NCBI RefSeq assembly: GCF_002846205.1
Contig: NZ_PHKV01000010.1
Coordinates: 1 to 64,000, forward strand
Source of the DNA: Xanthomonas prunicola
Lineage (GTDB): Bacteria > Pseudomonadota > Gammaproteobacteria > Xanthomonadales > Xanthomonadaceae
Direction: 5' to 3'
DNA length: 64,000 nt
The stretch's first letter is position 1; each line of letters begins with the position of its first letter. A program made the translations under genes and the position numbers. The notes below the pieces were generated by a model. The model did not search any database. It had not been told where the DNA came from and saw nothing but the letters and a program-made list of their open reading frames with translations. Shown here piece after piece: positions 1-11,700 of this stretch.

Positions 1-366
1 GTTCATCTGCCCCAGCACGTCGGTCTTGCCATCGAAGCGGCCGGCCGCGACGTACTGGCCGTTGGCGAACGCGTACTGCTCGGTGCGCAGGCGCTCGGCA
101 TCATCCTGCTCGAACACACCGTTCTTGAACGTGCCCTCGGTGCGGCGCAGGATGTTGCCCTCCGCATCCATCGTGAAATACCGCAGCCGGTCATCGACCT
201 TACCACCCGGCGTGTTCTCGCGCACCGACAGCAGCTTGCCCCAGGCATCGTAGGTGCTGGTGCTGTTGCTGGTTTTGAAGTCCTTGTGCGTGCTGGTGCC
301 GATGACCTGCTGGGTGAGGTAGGTCTCCGCACCCTGGTAGGTGTAGCGGTAGGTGTGGGTGTAGCC
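1..366 (-). pseudogene. Orphan RHS stub (second displaced fragment), cut by window edge
   Basis: The minus strand encodes RHS sequence nearly identical to the part of the large RHS gene at about 4928-5295, including YDAWGKLLSVREN and LRYFTMDAEGN. Homology starts abruptly at position 368. The codon before the first RHS codon is a TAG (367-369), so this stretch has no start of its own. It sits just downstream of the immunity gene ending at 387. The frame runs open off the left edge, so a further pre-toxin and toxin tip may follow outside the window. I read it as a recombination remnant, not an independently translated gene. Confidence 0.8.
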
Positions 367-386
367 CTAAAGAATCGAGCTATTTC

Positions 387-740
387 TCACTGCAGCGACC
401 AACATTTCAAACGCCCCTCTGCTTCTATTCTTGAAATCAAAGAATCCGAAATGTCAGTTTTCGCACCATCGCCTTGCGGAATTGAAGGTTCGACCATCAA
501 TTCAAAGTCATTTGTTTTTTCCTCCCTGAGATCATTCTCTGGAGCGGGAACTCCAAGCAATGCATAGCGGAGACCATCACGCTCAACCACATATGCAGGA
601 AATTCACAATACCGTCCCATGGTGTCTTCGACAAAAATTAAACCACCAAGGACACTACCTAATATTTCCGCTGTCGCGGGCAAATCACCTACCGGCTCTA
701 TGCCAACATGTGCAAACTTTTTCATAGAAAAACTCATCAT
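387..740 (-). CDS. Probable immunity protein of the orphan RHS toxin tip
   Basis: This encodes a 117-residue cytoplasmic protein with no signal peptide or membrane segment. Its ATG overlaps the stop of the upstream toxin-tip frame (ATGA, 737-740), the usual arrangement of a polymorphic toxin and its immunity gene. A second ATG five codons in (MKKFAHVG) is also possible. The sequence is acidic (REEKTNDFELMVEP) and AT-richer than neighbouring chromosomal genes. I do not recognise the family, so the role rests on position, size and overlap. It would neutralise the nucleotidyltransferase-like tip by direct binding. Confidence 0.6.
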   Translation of the reverse strand: MMSFSMKKFAHVGIEPVGDLPATAEILGSVLGGLIFVEDTMGRYCEFPAYVVERDGLRYALLGVPAPENDLREEKTNDFELMVEPSIPQGDGAKTDISDSLISRIEAEGRLKCWSLQ

Positions 741-2167
741 GGCTGGGGCTTAAGAAAGAAAATTTGCGCATCAGGTTTGGCCTGAAGACGCATAATCTCT
801 TGCTGAGTGTATATGCGGAACGTAAACGGTTCTTCGCGAAGGCCTTTAAATGCGGGATTCTGGCGAAGGGAATTATCAATCGAATTCTGAACGCCTGCAA
901 CCCCATCAATCTCGGCCCCACTGCGAAAACGCACTCTACTCCCGAATTGGGAAGCCAGCTTGTCGCTCACAATAAAAGCATCAACGTCAAAGTCGCCAGG
1001 ATTGAATGGCTTTCCGCCCTTGTGCTCACCTTTGAATCCGCGAGCCAAGCTTCCACGGAAGCCAACCAAAGCGTCCGCGTCCAACTTCGAAATAGTCTGG
1101 AGATGAGAATCGACTATCTCACCCAGACTACCGACGATACCTTCTCGTGTGACTGCACTTTCCACAACCCTACCAAACCTAACCCCAACACTGCCAGCCT
1201 GCGATCGCCCAAGCCCGCTGGCACCAATGTCATCAATCATCACGCCATAGTTGCCGTATCGGTTCATGGCCTTGCCGACCAGCAAGCCGCCGGCAAACTC
1301 TCCACCCAAATTCGCGAGAGGACGGTAATCGTTGTCCACAATCGCTGCACCGGCCCCGTTGCCAATCGCGGTGCCCAGACCCACGGTTGCGGCGTACAGC
1401 GGATTGTGATCCAGCGCGAACTGGTCCCACGTCTGGCCTGAGCGTTCGTAGTCACGCGACATGCCGCTGTTCATCTCAGGCAGCCAATAGTCACCCTCTT
1501 CTCTAAAGAGGTTTGTGGTCACTGCTGCTGCAGCCAGTACCATGTCGCCCACCCGCAGCGGCGTATCGGCAACTTCGCGCCCAACCCCTACAAATGCATT
1601 GCCGACGCCCTCAACGAAGGAACCTGCAACTTCCCACCCGCTGATGCTGTTGGGCTCGACCGGAATGGTCTCCCGATTGACCGGCATCGGCGCCACCGGC
1701 TGTGCAGTCGCAGGCGCCATGCGTGCGGCGTTGATCGCACCGATATCCAGCGCGTTGCTGCGTTGGAATGCTCCTACGTCAATGGCATTGCTACGGCGAC
1801 GGTCGGCACGGATGTTCTCCACCGTCTGTGCACCGACCGCAGGCATCAACGCTTGGTCACGGAGTTGCTGATCGCTTGCGCGGATCTCGTTACTGTAGGT
1901 AGTGCTGCGTGTGGCCCGCACTTCAACAGTATCCAGCGTTAAATCACCATTACGGTCTCTGACATATCTACCAGGTGCTCCTCCTCCGCTGTTAGATGCG
2001 GTTGCGGTGTCAGCATCGAACAAGCCAGTGCTAGGTGTCTGTGTCAGCGAGTTGACCAGCACATTGCTGAAAGCGTCGACTGCCAGATCGGTGTACCTGC
2101 CAGCGGCGGCTGCCGTCGGCCTTGCGAGCGTTGTCGGCCCACACCGAGACCACCCGCCCGGCCGCAT
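737..2167 (-). CDS. Orphan RHS pre-toxin plus C-terminal tip with nucleotidyltransferase-like motif
   Basis: The open frame is 476 codons, but the first ~25 residues are probably not native. Recognisable pre-toxin sequence begins near position 2093 (RYTDLAVDAFSN, matching YRDVSIDAFGN of the large RHS protein). A hydrophobic Gly/Ala-rich middle is followed by a C-terminal domain. That domain carries GSLARG near residue 372 and DFDVDAF near 392, the G-S-x-DxD signature of the polymerase-beta-type nucleotidyltransferase fold. The upstream RHS stub is in a different frame, so the tip is not translated as part of an RHS protein here. It could be a silent cassette or be translated weakly from an internal start. 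The ATG at 2167 is only the longest possible start. The substrate is unknown. Confidence 0.6.
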   Translation of the reverse strand: MRPGGWSRCGPTTLARPTAAAAGRYTDLAVDAFSNVLVNSLTQTPSTGLFDADTATASNSGGGAPGRYVRDRNGDLTLDTVEVRATRSTTYSNEIRASDQQLRDQALMPAVGAQTVENIRADRRRSNAIDVGAFQRSNALDIGAINAARMAPATAQPVAPMPVNRETIPVEPNSISGWEVAGSFVEGVGNAFVGVGREVADTPLRVGDMVLAAAAVTTNLFREEGDYWLPEMNSGMSRDYERSGQTWDQFALDHNPLYAATVGLGTAIGNGAGAAIVDNDYRPLANLGGEFAGGLLVGKAMNRYGNYGVMIDDIGASGLGRSQAGSVGVRFGRVVESAVTREGIVGSLGEIVDSHLQTISKLDADALVGFRGSLARGFKGEHKGGKPFNPGDFDVDAFIVSDKLASQFGSRVRFRSGAEIDGVAGVQNSIDNSLRQNPAFKGLREEPFTFRIYTQQEIMRLQAKPDAQIFFLKPQP

Positions 2168-2240
2168 CCACCTGCTTGAAGGTCAGGGTGCCATCGGCAT
2201 CGGAGCCGAACGTTTGCCGGCCCCAGGCGTCGTACACGAT
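2097..2240 (-). pseudogene. RHS core stub joined out of frame to the orphan tip
   Basis: The minus strand encodes YDAWGRQTFGSDADGTLTF and VVSVWADNARKADG, close to the large RHS protein near residues 2757-2795 (7750-7860). Homology ends at a short shared CTGCCAGC near 2097-2104, where pre-toxin sequence of the orphan tip begins. The RHS reading frame continues only to a stop at 2031, while the tip is read in another frame, so the junction is not productive. The stub lies after the terminator of the functional RHS unit. It looks like a microhomology-mediated deletion product of an older, complete RHS gene. Confidence 0.75.
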
Positions 2241-2280
2241 GGATTCACCGCAGGGGTCTCGGGGCAGCGCCCTGGCCCAA

Positions 2281-2311
2281 ACAAAAAACGCCCGCGCAAG
2301 GCGGGCGCTTC
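2281..2311 (-). terminator. Rho-independent terminator after the RHS/immunity unit
   Basis: On the minus strand a 7-bp stem CGCCCGC/GCGGGCG with a short loop is followed directly by TTTTTT. It lies about 25 bp beyond the immunity stop at 2334 and separates the functional RHS operon from the orphan cassettes. Confidence 0.85.
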
Positions 2312-2333
2312 TATGACGATGCTTCCCCTGGCG

Positions 2334-2729
2334 TTACTTCGCCGCAAACAACTGGTAGAACTCCTTGTTCTCCCAGTCATCGTTGAACGCAGCGATGATT
2401 TTTTCTAGAGGCCTGCCATTGGCCTTAGGGTTTTCCATTGCGTGAAGCTCAGCTTCCGCCCACCGCCGTACTTCTGGCCATCGCAATTTGTGCATAAGAA
2501 CCGCGACAGGCTCATCACTCAGCTTTCCACTGGAAAACAATGAGGTGATCAAAGCCACTATTTGTGGGCGCTTGTGCTCTGCATGGCTGATGATTTCCAA
2601 GCACCGCACATAGCTAGGCTCCGCTTTTTCAAACGAATATTCCGTATCCAGCACCTTCTCAGCCTTGAGAAGCTCACCTTCAAGCACATCCAGATTTGTC
2701 ACGACGATTCCTCGCTGATAAGCGTTCAT
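2334..2729 (-). CDS. Probable immunity protein of the main RHS toxin
   Basis: This encodes a 131-residue soluble protein beginning MNAYQRGIVVTN. Its ATG (2729) shares one base with the TGA of the RHS gene (TGATGA), so translation is probably coupled. TTG or GTG two codons upstream would also fit. The sequence looks mostly helical, with a C-terminal segment rich in Trp and Glu (RRWAEAELHAME, DDWENKEFYQLF), and is AT-richer than the RHS body. I do not recognise the family. Assignment as immunity rests on the overlap with the toxin tip, the small size and the terminator immediately after. Confidence 0.65.
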   Translation of the reverse strand: MNAYQRGIVVTNLDVLEGELLKAEKVLDTEYSFEKAEPSYVRCLEIISHAEHKRPQIVALITSLFSSGKLSDEPVAVLMHKLRWPEVRRWAEAELHAMENPKANGRPLEKIIAAFNDDWENKEFYQLFAAK

Positions 2730-5700
2730 CACCAATTCCGATACTTAAATTTGCCCGCCGCATCCAAGCCGATGCTATTGAAAGCATTCTCTGCTGTTGG
2801 CTGCAGGGTCGGACCAAAAGGCCGATAGTGGCCTGAAGAGTTATCGATCCACTTAATGTTGCCGTTGTACAACTGAACTTCGCCGGCCGCTTGAACGTCA
2901 GCACCGCCGGTCAGACTAGTGTGCCCGCTCCTGCCCACGACCAGCGAACCGTCCTCTATGACCACGTAGTTGAAGTTACCACTGACTCCAGAGAGTCGAT
3001 CCTTCGGTACAAACTTGGGGTCTCCAATGGGATCGTTCGGAAACTTGTTGCTAAACAGCACAACATCCTGCTCAGCAGCAGTTACAGCCGGATTGATGCC
3101 TGTCGTGTTTGGAACACCCAGATCCTCCCACGAATTAATCCGCGAAGACAAGCCGCCCACGGTCCCTCTCGCCTCAGTCAGCGCACCCAACCGCGAGACC
3201 GGTGCCGCCATTCCGACCAGCATGCTGCCGCCGGCCAGGAGCCGCTGCTCATCGGACATGTTCATCCAGCCGTTTGCAGCGCCTCGTATCGTCTCGCCAG
3301 GGTGTGTGACCGCATGCGCAGCGCCAAGAATCGCTTGCTTGCGCATCTGCGTGTTGGTCGCGAGACGTACGCCACTCGTGACACCTTCGGTCAGCGCTCC
3401 TGCAAGACTCACTACCGCATACGTGCCAGCACCAACTGCGGCCATTGCCGCATTCGGCGCATTGAGGGTGTAGTCCTTGATATCGGCAATCTTGTCCTGC
3501 ATACCTTCATTGAGCGACCACGGCACCGCATCGATCGCATTGGCAGGGTCAGTGATGGAGAGCACTGACGATTCTTTGCCGTAGATCCATTCCTGCAATT
3601 CGTGATTGGCAGACACCCAATCTGCGTACGGTGCATTGACCGATGGCAACAGCACAGGCATGGATATCCCTTGTACTGCCAACCCACGGTTGTATTCCAA
3701 GGTATCGAGGATCAGCTGATTGCCGGTGACGTCATCGATGTCGGCATTTGCCGGAACGTAATAGCCAACCGGCCGGCCCTCTGCATCCACTGACTTGGTT
3801 GGCAGAAGGCCGCTGCGCTCCCGGACCATACGTTGCATCGCCTCGATTTCCACCAGACCGGCACCAGCGCCTGCTGGGCTGCTTGCAGCCCCATTGCCGT
3901 AAAGCCAATCGGCCCGATAATCTGGATCATAGAACGTTGCGCCACTACCACTATCAACGCCACTTGATGCGGTTAGCGCAGAACTGCTGCTTTGCTGCAC
4001 TCGCGCAGCCTGATCACGCTGCATCAACGAGCCCATCAGCGCATTGCCGAACGCATCAATGGAGACATCGCGATAGTCCACTGCTCCACCAATCAGTCCC
4101 TGCCGCACATGCGCGCTGACAACACCGCCCGTAATTCCGGAAACGATGGCCTGCCCGTACTTCATCGTGTCCACACCAATGGACCGCGCAATCGTCGGCG
4201 CCAGTTGCTGCGTGATACCCGCAGTCACCGCGCTAGCTGCCACGCTGCGCCAACTGAAGCTCGCCTCGTTACCGACCAATCGATTCGCAAGGTAGTTACT
4301 GACATTGCCGACTGCTGCCGTGCTCATCGCACCGACGACGGGGCCCACACTCGCGGACACGGCGGTGCTGAAGCCGGCAGTTGCCGCGCTCGCGATGGAA
4401 CTTGCCGCCACATTGCGCCAACTGAAACTCGTCTGGCCCATCGCGCTGCCAACGCCCTGACTGGCGATTGATCCTGCTGCACCCGCAACAGCGTAGGTAG
4501 CAGCTGAGGCAGCAACTGCACCTGCAGTACTGGATGCCGCGCTGAACGCCGCAGCGAAGTAGCCGCTCGTCGCTCCTGCAGTGAAGTACGTCACCACCAC
4601 GGCCACAACCACCATGATGATCATCCCCAACGTGCCGCACCCCGCTTCCGGCGGCTTGGGGATGTATGGCAGCGATGGCGTGGTCGAGCCGATCGCCTCG
4701 CTGGCATTGAACGGCTTGAACGTACTCGCGTCGTTGGTATTGGCCTTGACGTCCGGCACGTTCAACGTCGCACCGGCCACCAGGCCGCTGTCGTCGTCGA
4801 TGGCGTTGGCTTCGGCCAGCACGTACCACAGGTTGCTGTTGCCGTAGAGACGTTGCGCCAGCCCGCGCAGCGTGTCGCCGGCCTGCACGGTCACCTTGTA
4901 GGTGCCCACATCGGTGCTGGCGTAGGCGCTCATCTGCCCCAGCACGTCGGTCTTGCCGTCGAAGCGGCCGGCCGCCACGTATTGCCCGTTGGCGAACGCA
5001 TATTGCTCGGTGCGCAGGCGCGCGGCATCGTCCTGGGTGAACTTGCCGCCCTCGAACGTGCCCTCGGTGCGACGCAGGATGTTGCCCTCCGCATCCATCG
5101 TGAAATACCGCAGCCGGTCATCGACCTTGCCGCCGGGCGTGTTCTCGCGCACCGACAGCAGCTTGCCCCAGGCATCGTAGGTGCTGGTGCTGTTGCTGGT
5201 CTTGAAGGTGGCGTTGGTGCTGGTGCCCACCACCTGCTTGGTCAGGTAGGTCTCCGCGCCCTGGTAGGTGTAGCGGTAGGTGTGGGTGTAGCCCTCCGGC
5301 GTGGTCATGCCACTGCCTTGCTCGTTGCGTACCAGCGAGTAGCGATACCCGCGCAGGCGCCCGGCCGCGTCGTAGCCGGTGGCCGCGGTGCCGTCCTGGT
5401 AATTGACCACGCTGAGCAGCTGCAGCCCTTCCAGGCCGTCGTCGGGCATCGGCAGCGGGTTGCCTTCCTCGTCCACCGGCTGATACACCCCGCCCATCGG
5501 GATGCCGTAGGCGGTCTGGCTGATCAGCCGGCCATCGGCATCGTAGCTGCTGACATCGATGCGCTTGGCAGAGCCGTCATCGGCGTATTGACGCCGCTCC
5601 AGCAAGCGCCCGGAGGCATCGTAGCGGCTGGTCTCCAGCAGGCGGGTGACGTTGTCCGGCAGGGTCTGCATGATGCGCACCACCCGGCCCTGGTCGTCGT

Positions 5701-8700
5701 AGAACACCTGCTGGCGCTTGAGCACCCCGTTGTCGAAGGACTGGCGCAAGGTGACCTTGCCGTCCCTGTCGTAGCTTTGCAGCGAGCTGGTGTCGTCGTT
5801 GGTGATGACGATCTGGCCGTTCTGCAACACGCCATTGCTGACCGTGGCGCGGTTTTCCTTGTCGTAGTCGAACCAGTACGCCTTGTCGACCGGCAACTCG
5901 TCGATCCCGCTCCGCACCGGCGTATACGTCCACTGGAACTCGTCCACCCACAGCGGGTCGCCGCCGGCGCGCTTATTGGCGCTGGCAGCGATGGACATGA
6001 AGGCTGCCCCTGGCGGCGCCGTGGCGGTGACCGAGGACTTGTGCCAGGCACCGCCGGAGCCGCTGTCCACCACGTTGCCGCCGGACCACGATAGATCTTC
6101 GCCGCCGGGCAGCATGTTGCCGTCGATGTCGAACCAGACGATCAGCACCCGCGCCGACGCATCGCCGGCGCTGGAGGCGCCCTGCTGCACCATCACGCTG
6201 GCGCTGACTTCCTGCCCGGGGACCACCGCAACGCGCTCGCGATTGAGGATGCTCTGGGGGCCTTTGTTGGAGCCGTTGAACTGGGCGCTGTAGCTGCCGG
6301 TATAGGCATCGCCGCCAGCGCCTTCCTGACCGATCGTCCAGCCTTCGTCCAGATGCCAGTTGCTGCTGCCTTGCTCCATCCCGGCATTGAGCGGAGCCGG
6401 GTTGGGAACGGGACCGATGGTCCATTGGAAGTCGTCCATCCACAGCGAGTTGGAACTGACGCGCTTGTTGGCGTTGCCGGCGATGGCCATGTAGGCCGCG
6501 CCGGGGGGCACGGTCGTGGTCAGCTCGGACTTGCCCCAGTTACCCTTCGAACCGCTGTCGACCACATTGCCGCTGGTCCAGGAACGGCCTTCGCCGCCGG
6601 TGAGCATATTGCCCGCGGCGTCGTACCAGATGATCAGCACGCACGCAGACGCCTTGCCGGCGCTGGAAGCACCTTGCTGCACCATTGCACTGGCGGTGAC
6701 GGTCTGCCCTGGGACGACGGCGACCCGCTTGTTGTTGGTGATGCTCTGCGGCCCCTTGTTGGAGCCCTTGAACTCGGCGCCCCAGGTGCCAGTGTTCGCC
6801 GCACCACCTGCGCCGCGCTGACTGATCACCCAGCCTTCGCCCGACGTCCAGCCTCGGTTGCCCTCCTCGAAGCTCGCATTGGACGGCTGCTCGCCCGCGG
6901 GGTTGAACGCACTGCCCATCTCGACCAGGCGGCGATTACCGACCGCATCATAGGAATAGCGCACGTCCAGCAGACGGCGCTGCGCCACCAGGTCGTCCTG
7001 GATCACCCGCTCGATGCGGTTGTGGGCGTCGTAGCTGGTGCGCGTGGCGACCCGCAAAAACTGGTTGTTGGCGTCGTAACTGGCGGTTTCTTCCAGCGTG
7101 CGGTTGCCGTTAGCGTCATACTCGTAATAGGTAATGTTGGTCCGTCGCCCGCCACCATCAGAATCGAACGAGCTGCTCGGCTCTTCGATACGCGCGACCA
7201 AACCGTCGGCGTTGTAGAAATAATTCCGCTGACTTTCGACATAGCTTGGCGCTGGCGGCGTTGGGTCGCCGGGATCGCTCGGCTCACCTGGCTCGTGTTC
7301 CATCTGAGTCGAGCTTTCTAGTGCTCTGAGCAAGCCGCCCGGTCGCTCGCTGATGGAGACAGAGAGCAGCTGGCCCGAGCTCCAATCATACGTGTAGTCA
7401 TAATCCAGACCACTCAGGTCGTTGTGGTCGATGACGCGGTTGAAGGCGTCGTAGGTCCAGGTCTTTTCGTCGAAGAAGACCTGCTGGCCATCGCGATCGA
7501 TCTTCCAGTCGCGACCTTCCACCGCAGTGGCGTGGCGCGCGCCCGCCAAGGCATTGCGCTCCAGGATCTTGTTGCCGCGCAAATCATAGGCGTACTCCAT
7601 CACCACGCCGGTGGCGCTCTCGGAGCGGATCATCCGGCCCTGGCTGTCGTAGCACGCCTTGGTCACCTTGCCGTTGCTGTCGATGCTGACCAGGCGATTG
7701 CCATCCTGGTCCAGCACGTAGCTCTCCACCTGCTGCCAGCTACGCTGCCCGTCGGCCTTGTTGCCGTTGTCGGCCCATACCGAGACGACCCGACCGGCAG
7801 CATCCACCTGCTTGAAGGTCAAGGTGCCGTCCGCATCAGACGATAGTGTCTGACGGCCCAGTGCGTCGTAGCGGTACCGCTTGATGCCGCCGGTGGCGTC
7901 CTCCTCGCTCAGCAGTCGGCCACGGATGTCGTACTGGTAACGACGGCCATTGCCGTTGGCATCTCGCGTGCCCACCAGCTGCCCCATCGCATCGTAGAAC
8001 CAGCGCATCACCGGACGCTCATACGTCGTCACGCCGCTAGCGGAGACCACCTTGACTTCCGGCGCCGTCTGCGAGATCAGCTGGTTGGTGTCGTTGTAGG
8101 CAAAGTCGGTCCTGTTGCCCTTGGCATCGATGACCCAGGTCTGGTTGCCCCAGCGGTCGTACCCATGGCGCGTCACCACATCTTGCGAGATACCGGCAGT
8201 CCACGGACCCAACTGCGTGCGTGTGATGACGCGACCAAGAAGATCCAGGTCAAGCGACGTCTCTACATATCGGCCAGCCTGCGACATCCAGTCGGAATTG
8301 CCAACATAATGCGATTCGGAAATCTGTCGGTTACCCGCATCGTATCTAAAATTACGTCGCACACCATCGGCGTTGGAAAAGGTGACATTGCCGCGCTCGT
8401 CGTAATCGTACTCGATCGAATAATCGACTTCGGATCCGCCGAGGAAGTCTTTGACCGTGATCTCGCCGAAGGCGTTATAGATCACCCGTTCGCTGGCCTC
8501 CACCACCTCGCCCAGGCTTTGGCCCCCCGCAAAGCTCTCACGGATTGACTGCTTGCTGAGCTGCTGCCCCTGGTTGTCGTAACTGTAGCGCGTGCTGAGC
8601 CACGCCCACTCACCTAGCTCGGCTGCCGCCTGCCAGGTGTAGTTGAACCTGCCGCTTTCCGACTGCGAAAACGTTGCATAGCTGACCCTGCGACGCTCTT

Positions 8701-11700
8701 CCAGAACGCGGTCGGCGGCATCGAACGTCCGCGTCAACTCGTTGCCGAGTACATCGCGCTGCCAGATATTGCGCCCCTGCCAGTCGTAGCGAAACGTCTG
8801 GGTGACCCAACCGGCGCCATCGGCGCCGCTGGATTGTTCCACCAGATTGCCGAATGCGTCGTAACGCATGGTCGTGGTCGGAAGGACGTCTTGATACAGC
8901 TTGGCGTCATCGATCCCGGAGACGTCACCGCTCGCTAACAACCCGGACGCTGCGGCACTGACAGCGCCGCGCACAGCTTCTCGCGTCAGCACCATGCGCC
9001 CTAGCGCGTCGTAGGCCATATTGACGATCTGATCTTTGATGCGCGACTGGGTGAGGCGACCTTCAGCGTCATAGCTGTAGGTATTGGTCAGCGGGCCGAC
9101 ACTCGCGACCCCGAACCTGTCCTGCGCACGGCGCGTTACCGTTTCTGATGTTTTGCGCCCCAAGGCGTCATAAATGTAGGTGGTGCTGCGATCCCTGTCG
9201 GACGGATCGACAGCAGGAATTTTTTCGGCCTCGTCCTCGGGGACCGGGTTGGCATATTCGGTCTGTTTGGAAAGTTGACCGGTGGCGGTGTATTCGTAGG
9301 TGGTGACATATCCCTCCGGATCCGTCCGCCGGATCTCGCGGCCATTCGCGTCATACGCGTGGTACGTCAGTGCGTACTTGCCATAGCCGAGATCGGTGTA
9401 GTTTCCCCAGTAGTTCCGATCGAGCAGAACCGCTTCTTTCGTCAGATTCCCAAACGCATCGTAGTAGAACGTCGTGCGCGAGGTAGCGCTCCAATCCAGG
9501 TCTTGCTCCACCGGCTCTTGGCCCCAGTACGTTGCCTGCACCTGGTCAGATGCTCTTGCCAACGCTGGCACAATCAGATTCATCGTGCCGACGCTGGATT
9601 TGCGGCCAGCACGATCATAGAACGTGTAAACCGTTCGATCGCTGGATGAGCCAATCCATTGCAGGTAGCGATCGATCGTTTCCGGATTCTCAGCAGGGCT
9701 GTCGGTGGACATGTCCGCCTTGTACGCGTACCGCGTCAATCGCGACTGTTCACCAAAGGCGTTGTACCCATAACCGGTGACATAGCCTTCCGCATCCACA
9801 TCATAGGTCAGTCGTCCCTCGGGATTGTAGGCCTTGTAACTGTACTTGCCACGCACATCCTTCTGCATGACCGCATTGCCGAACGCGTCATAGGTGACTT
9901 CGACGGTTGCGCGCTCGCCGGATGCGACCAGCTGACCTGTGGCATCCAGACGACCGGCATCGGGAAAGATGGTACGGATCTGATTGCCGCGATTATCGTA
10001 TTCGTAGCTGGTGACACGAGGACGACCACCGTCGGCATCCTCGATCATCGAGGTGACATTGCCCTGCCCGTCGTAGGTATAGCGCGTGACGAGGCTTCGC
10101 TGCGTACTGGTCACGACGCCGGATGCATCGGCCGTTGCGACCGTAACGGCTGGACTGAACTGCGCGGTTTTGTTGCCTGCAGCGTCGTAGGTGTAATTCC
10201 AGACCGCACCATTGCGGTCCTGATGGCGAATCATACGGCCCGCGCCGTCATAACCGAAGGAGTCGACCTTCCCCAAGCGATCTGTCTGAGAGATTACACG
10301 GCCAGCAGCATCGTAACGGAACGATTCGCCTTGGTAACTGGTGGCATTACCTACACTTGCCTCAACCTCGGCCAATGTCGCCGGGGCAGAAGACAGCAAC
10401 GTTGCGTAGCTACGTTTGTCGATCACGCGCCCCATCGCATCGTACTTCTGCTCCGTCACAGCACCGCTTTCATCGATCGCAAAGCGTTGCCGGCCCGCCG
10501 CATCATAATAGTAGCTGCGAGTACGGCTGAGGATTTGCCTGTTTTCGTATTGGGCGGCCTCAGCCAATTTGTCTTTCAGCAGATTCGGGGAATCAGCCCA
10601 CCAGTTTCCAAGGATCGGCACGCCCGCGTCGCCCGGTGCAAAAATACCCAATCCGTATACCGTCTCGGACGACAGTTCACCAGTTGCGGTGTACACGTAT
10701 TCTTTTACCGAAAGCTTAGAGCTGTTTCGATAACTATCTCTATCGCTGACGATATACTCGCTGATCGTCTGGACCTCGTAGATGATCCGGCCAGCACTGT
10801 CGCGGATATAGCCGACTTCGCGATAGCCATCATCTAGATTTTTCGCCAGACCAAGAGTCGACTGCGTAGAGTTGGTGCCTAGATCGTCTGCTTCATATCC
10901 ACCACGATCGAGCCGTTGCCGTACGCTTTGATAATTGTCTTGATCTGTGGATTGGTCAAGATCGATTCTTTGCGCATAGTCCCTGCGACCCGAGAGCAGC
11001 CCGGATCGGTTATAGAAGAATTCCGTGACCGCGCCGGAGCCGTCCACAGTCGCCGCGACGGCACCACTGGCGTAATACGCTTTCCACTCGACAGAATCGC
11101 GCCAGTCCAGTTCCACCTCAACACCGTCTGTGCTCGATTCACCACTCTCGAGTGCCTGTCTCTTGGTGCTATCGAGTGCGATCGGCCATATATGCCTGAT
11201 TGTCTTTACTTGGCGTCCCTTTGCATCGTACGCATACGAAACCGTTGCACCCGCGCCATCGATCGTAAGCGACACCTGGCCGTCGGCATTGAAAACGACG
11301 TACTGTTGTTGATCGCGCGCATCGTTACGCGCAATCAAAGCCTGCAGCTGCGCGCTTGTCGCCTGAAGCGTGGTGTTGCTGAGCGCGACCGGCTGAGCGT
11401 ACGTCCTCGTCGCCACGACGCGGCCTGCTGCATCGTAATGATGTTCGGTCACAGCGCCGATGCCATCGATCTGGAACCGTAGACGATTAGCTTCGTCGTA
11501 GGTGTAGCGCGTCAGACTGCCGCTGGCGTCCTGACGCGCGACAAGATTGCCGTTGGCATCGTAGGTATAGCTCGTTGTCAACGCGAGCTTGGTCGGGTCG
11601 ACAACCTCTCTGACGCGCCTTCCGGCCGCGTCGTATGTATAGAGCGTGGTCCGTGCAGCCGTGGTGCCTACGCCCTCGACGATTGAGACTTGCCGACCAA

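Noticed and set aside
2031..2237. 68-residue independent gene starting MYDAWGRQ
   Set aside because: It is an RHS fragment whose frame ends by accident after the junction; the start is an internal GTG with no ribosome site.
4853..6094. 413-codon and similar plus-strand frames inside the RHS gene
   Set aside because: They mirror the repetitive RHS coding sequence; the minus-strand frame has clear YD repeats and LysM, and these do not.
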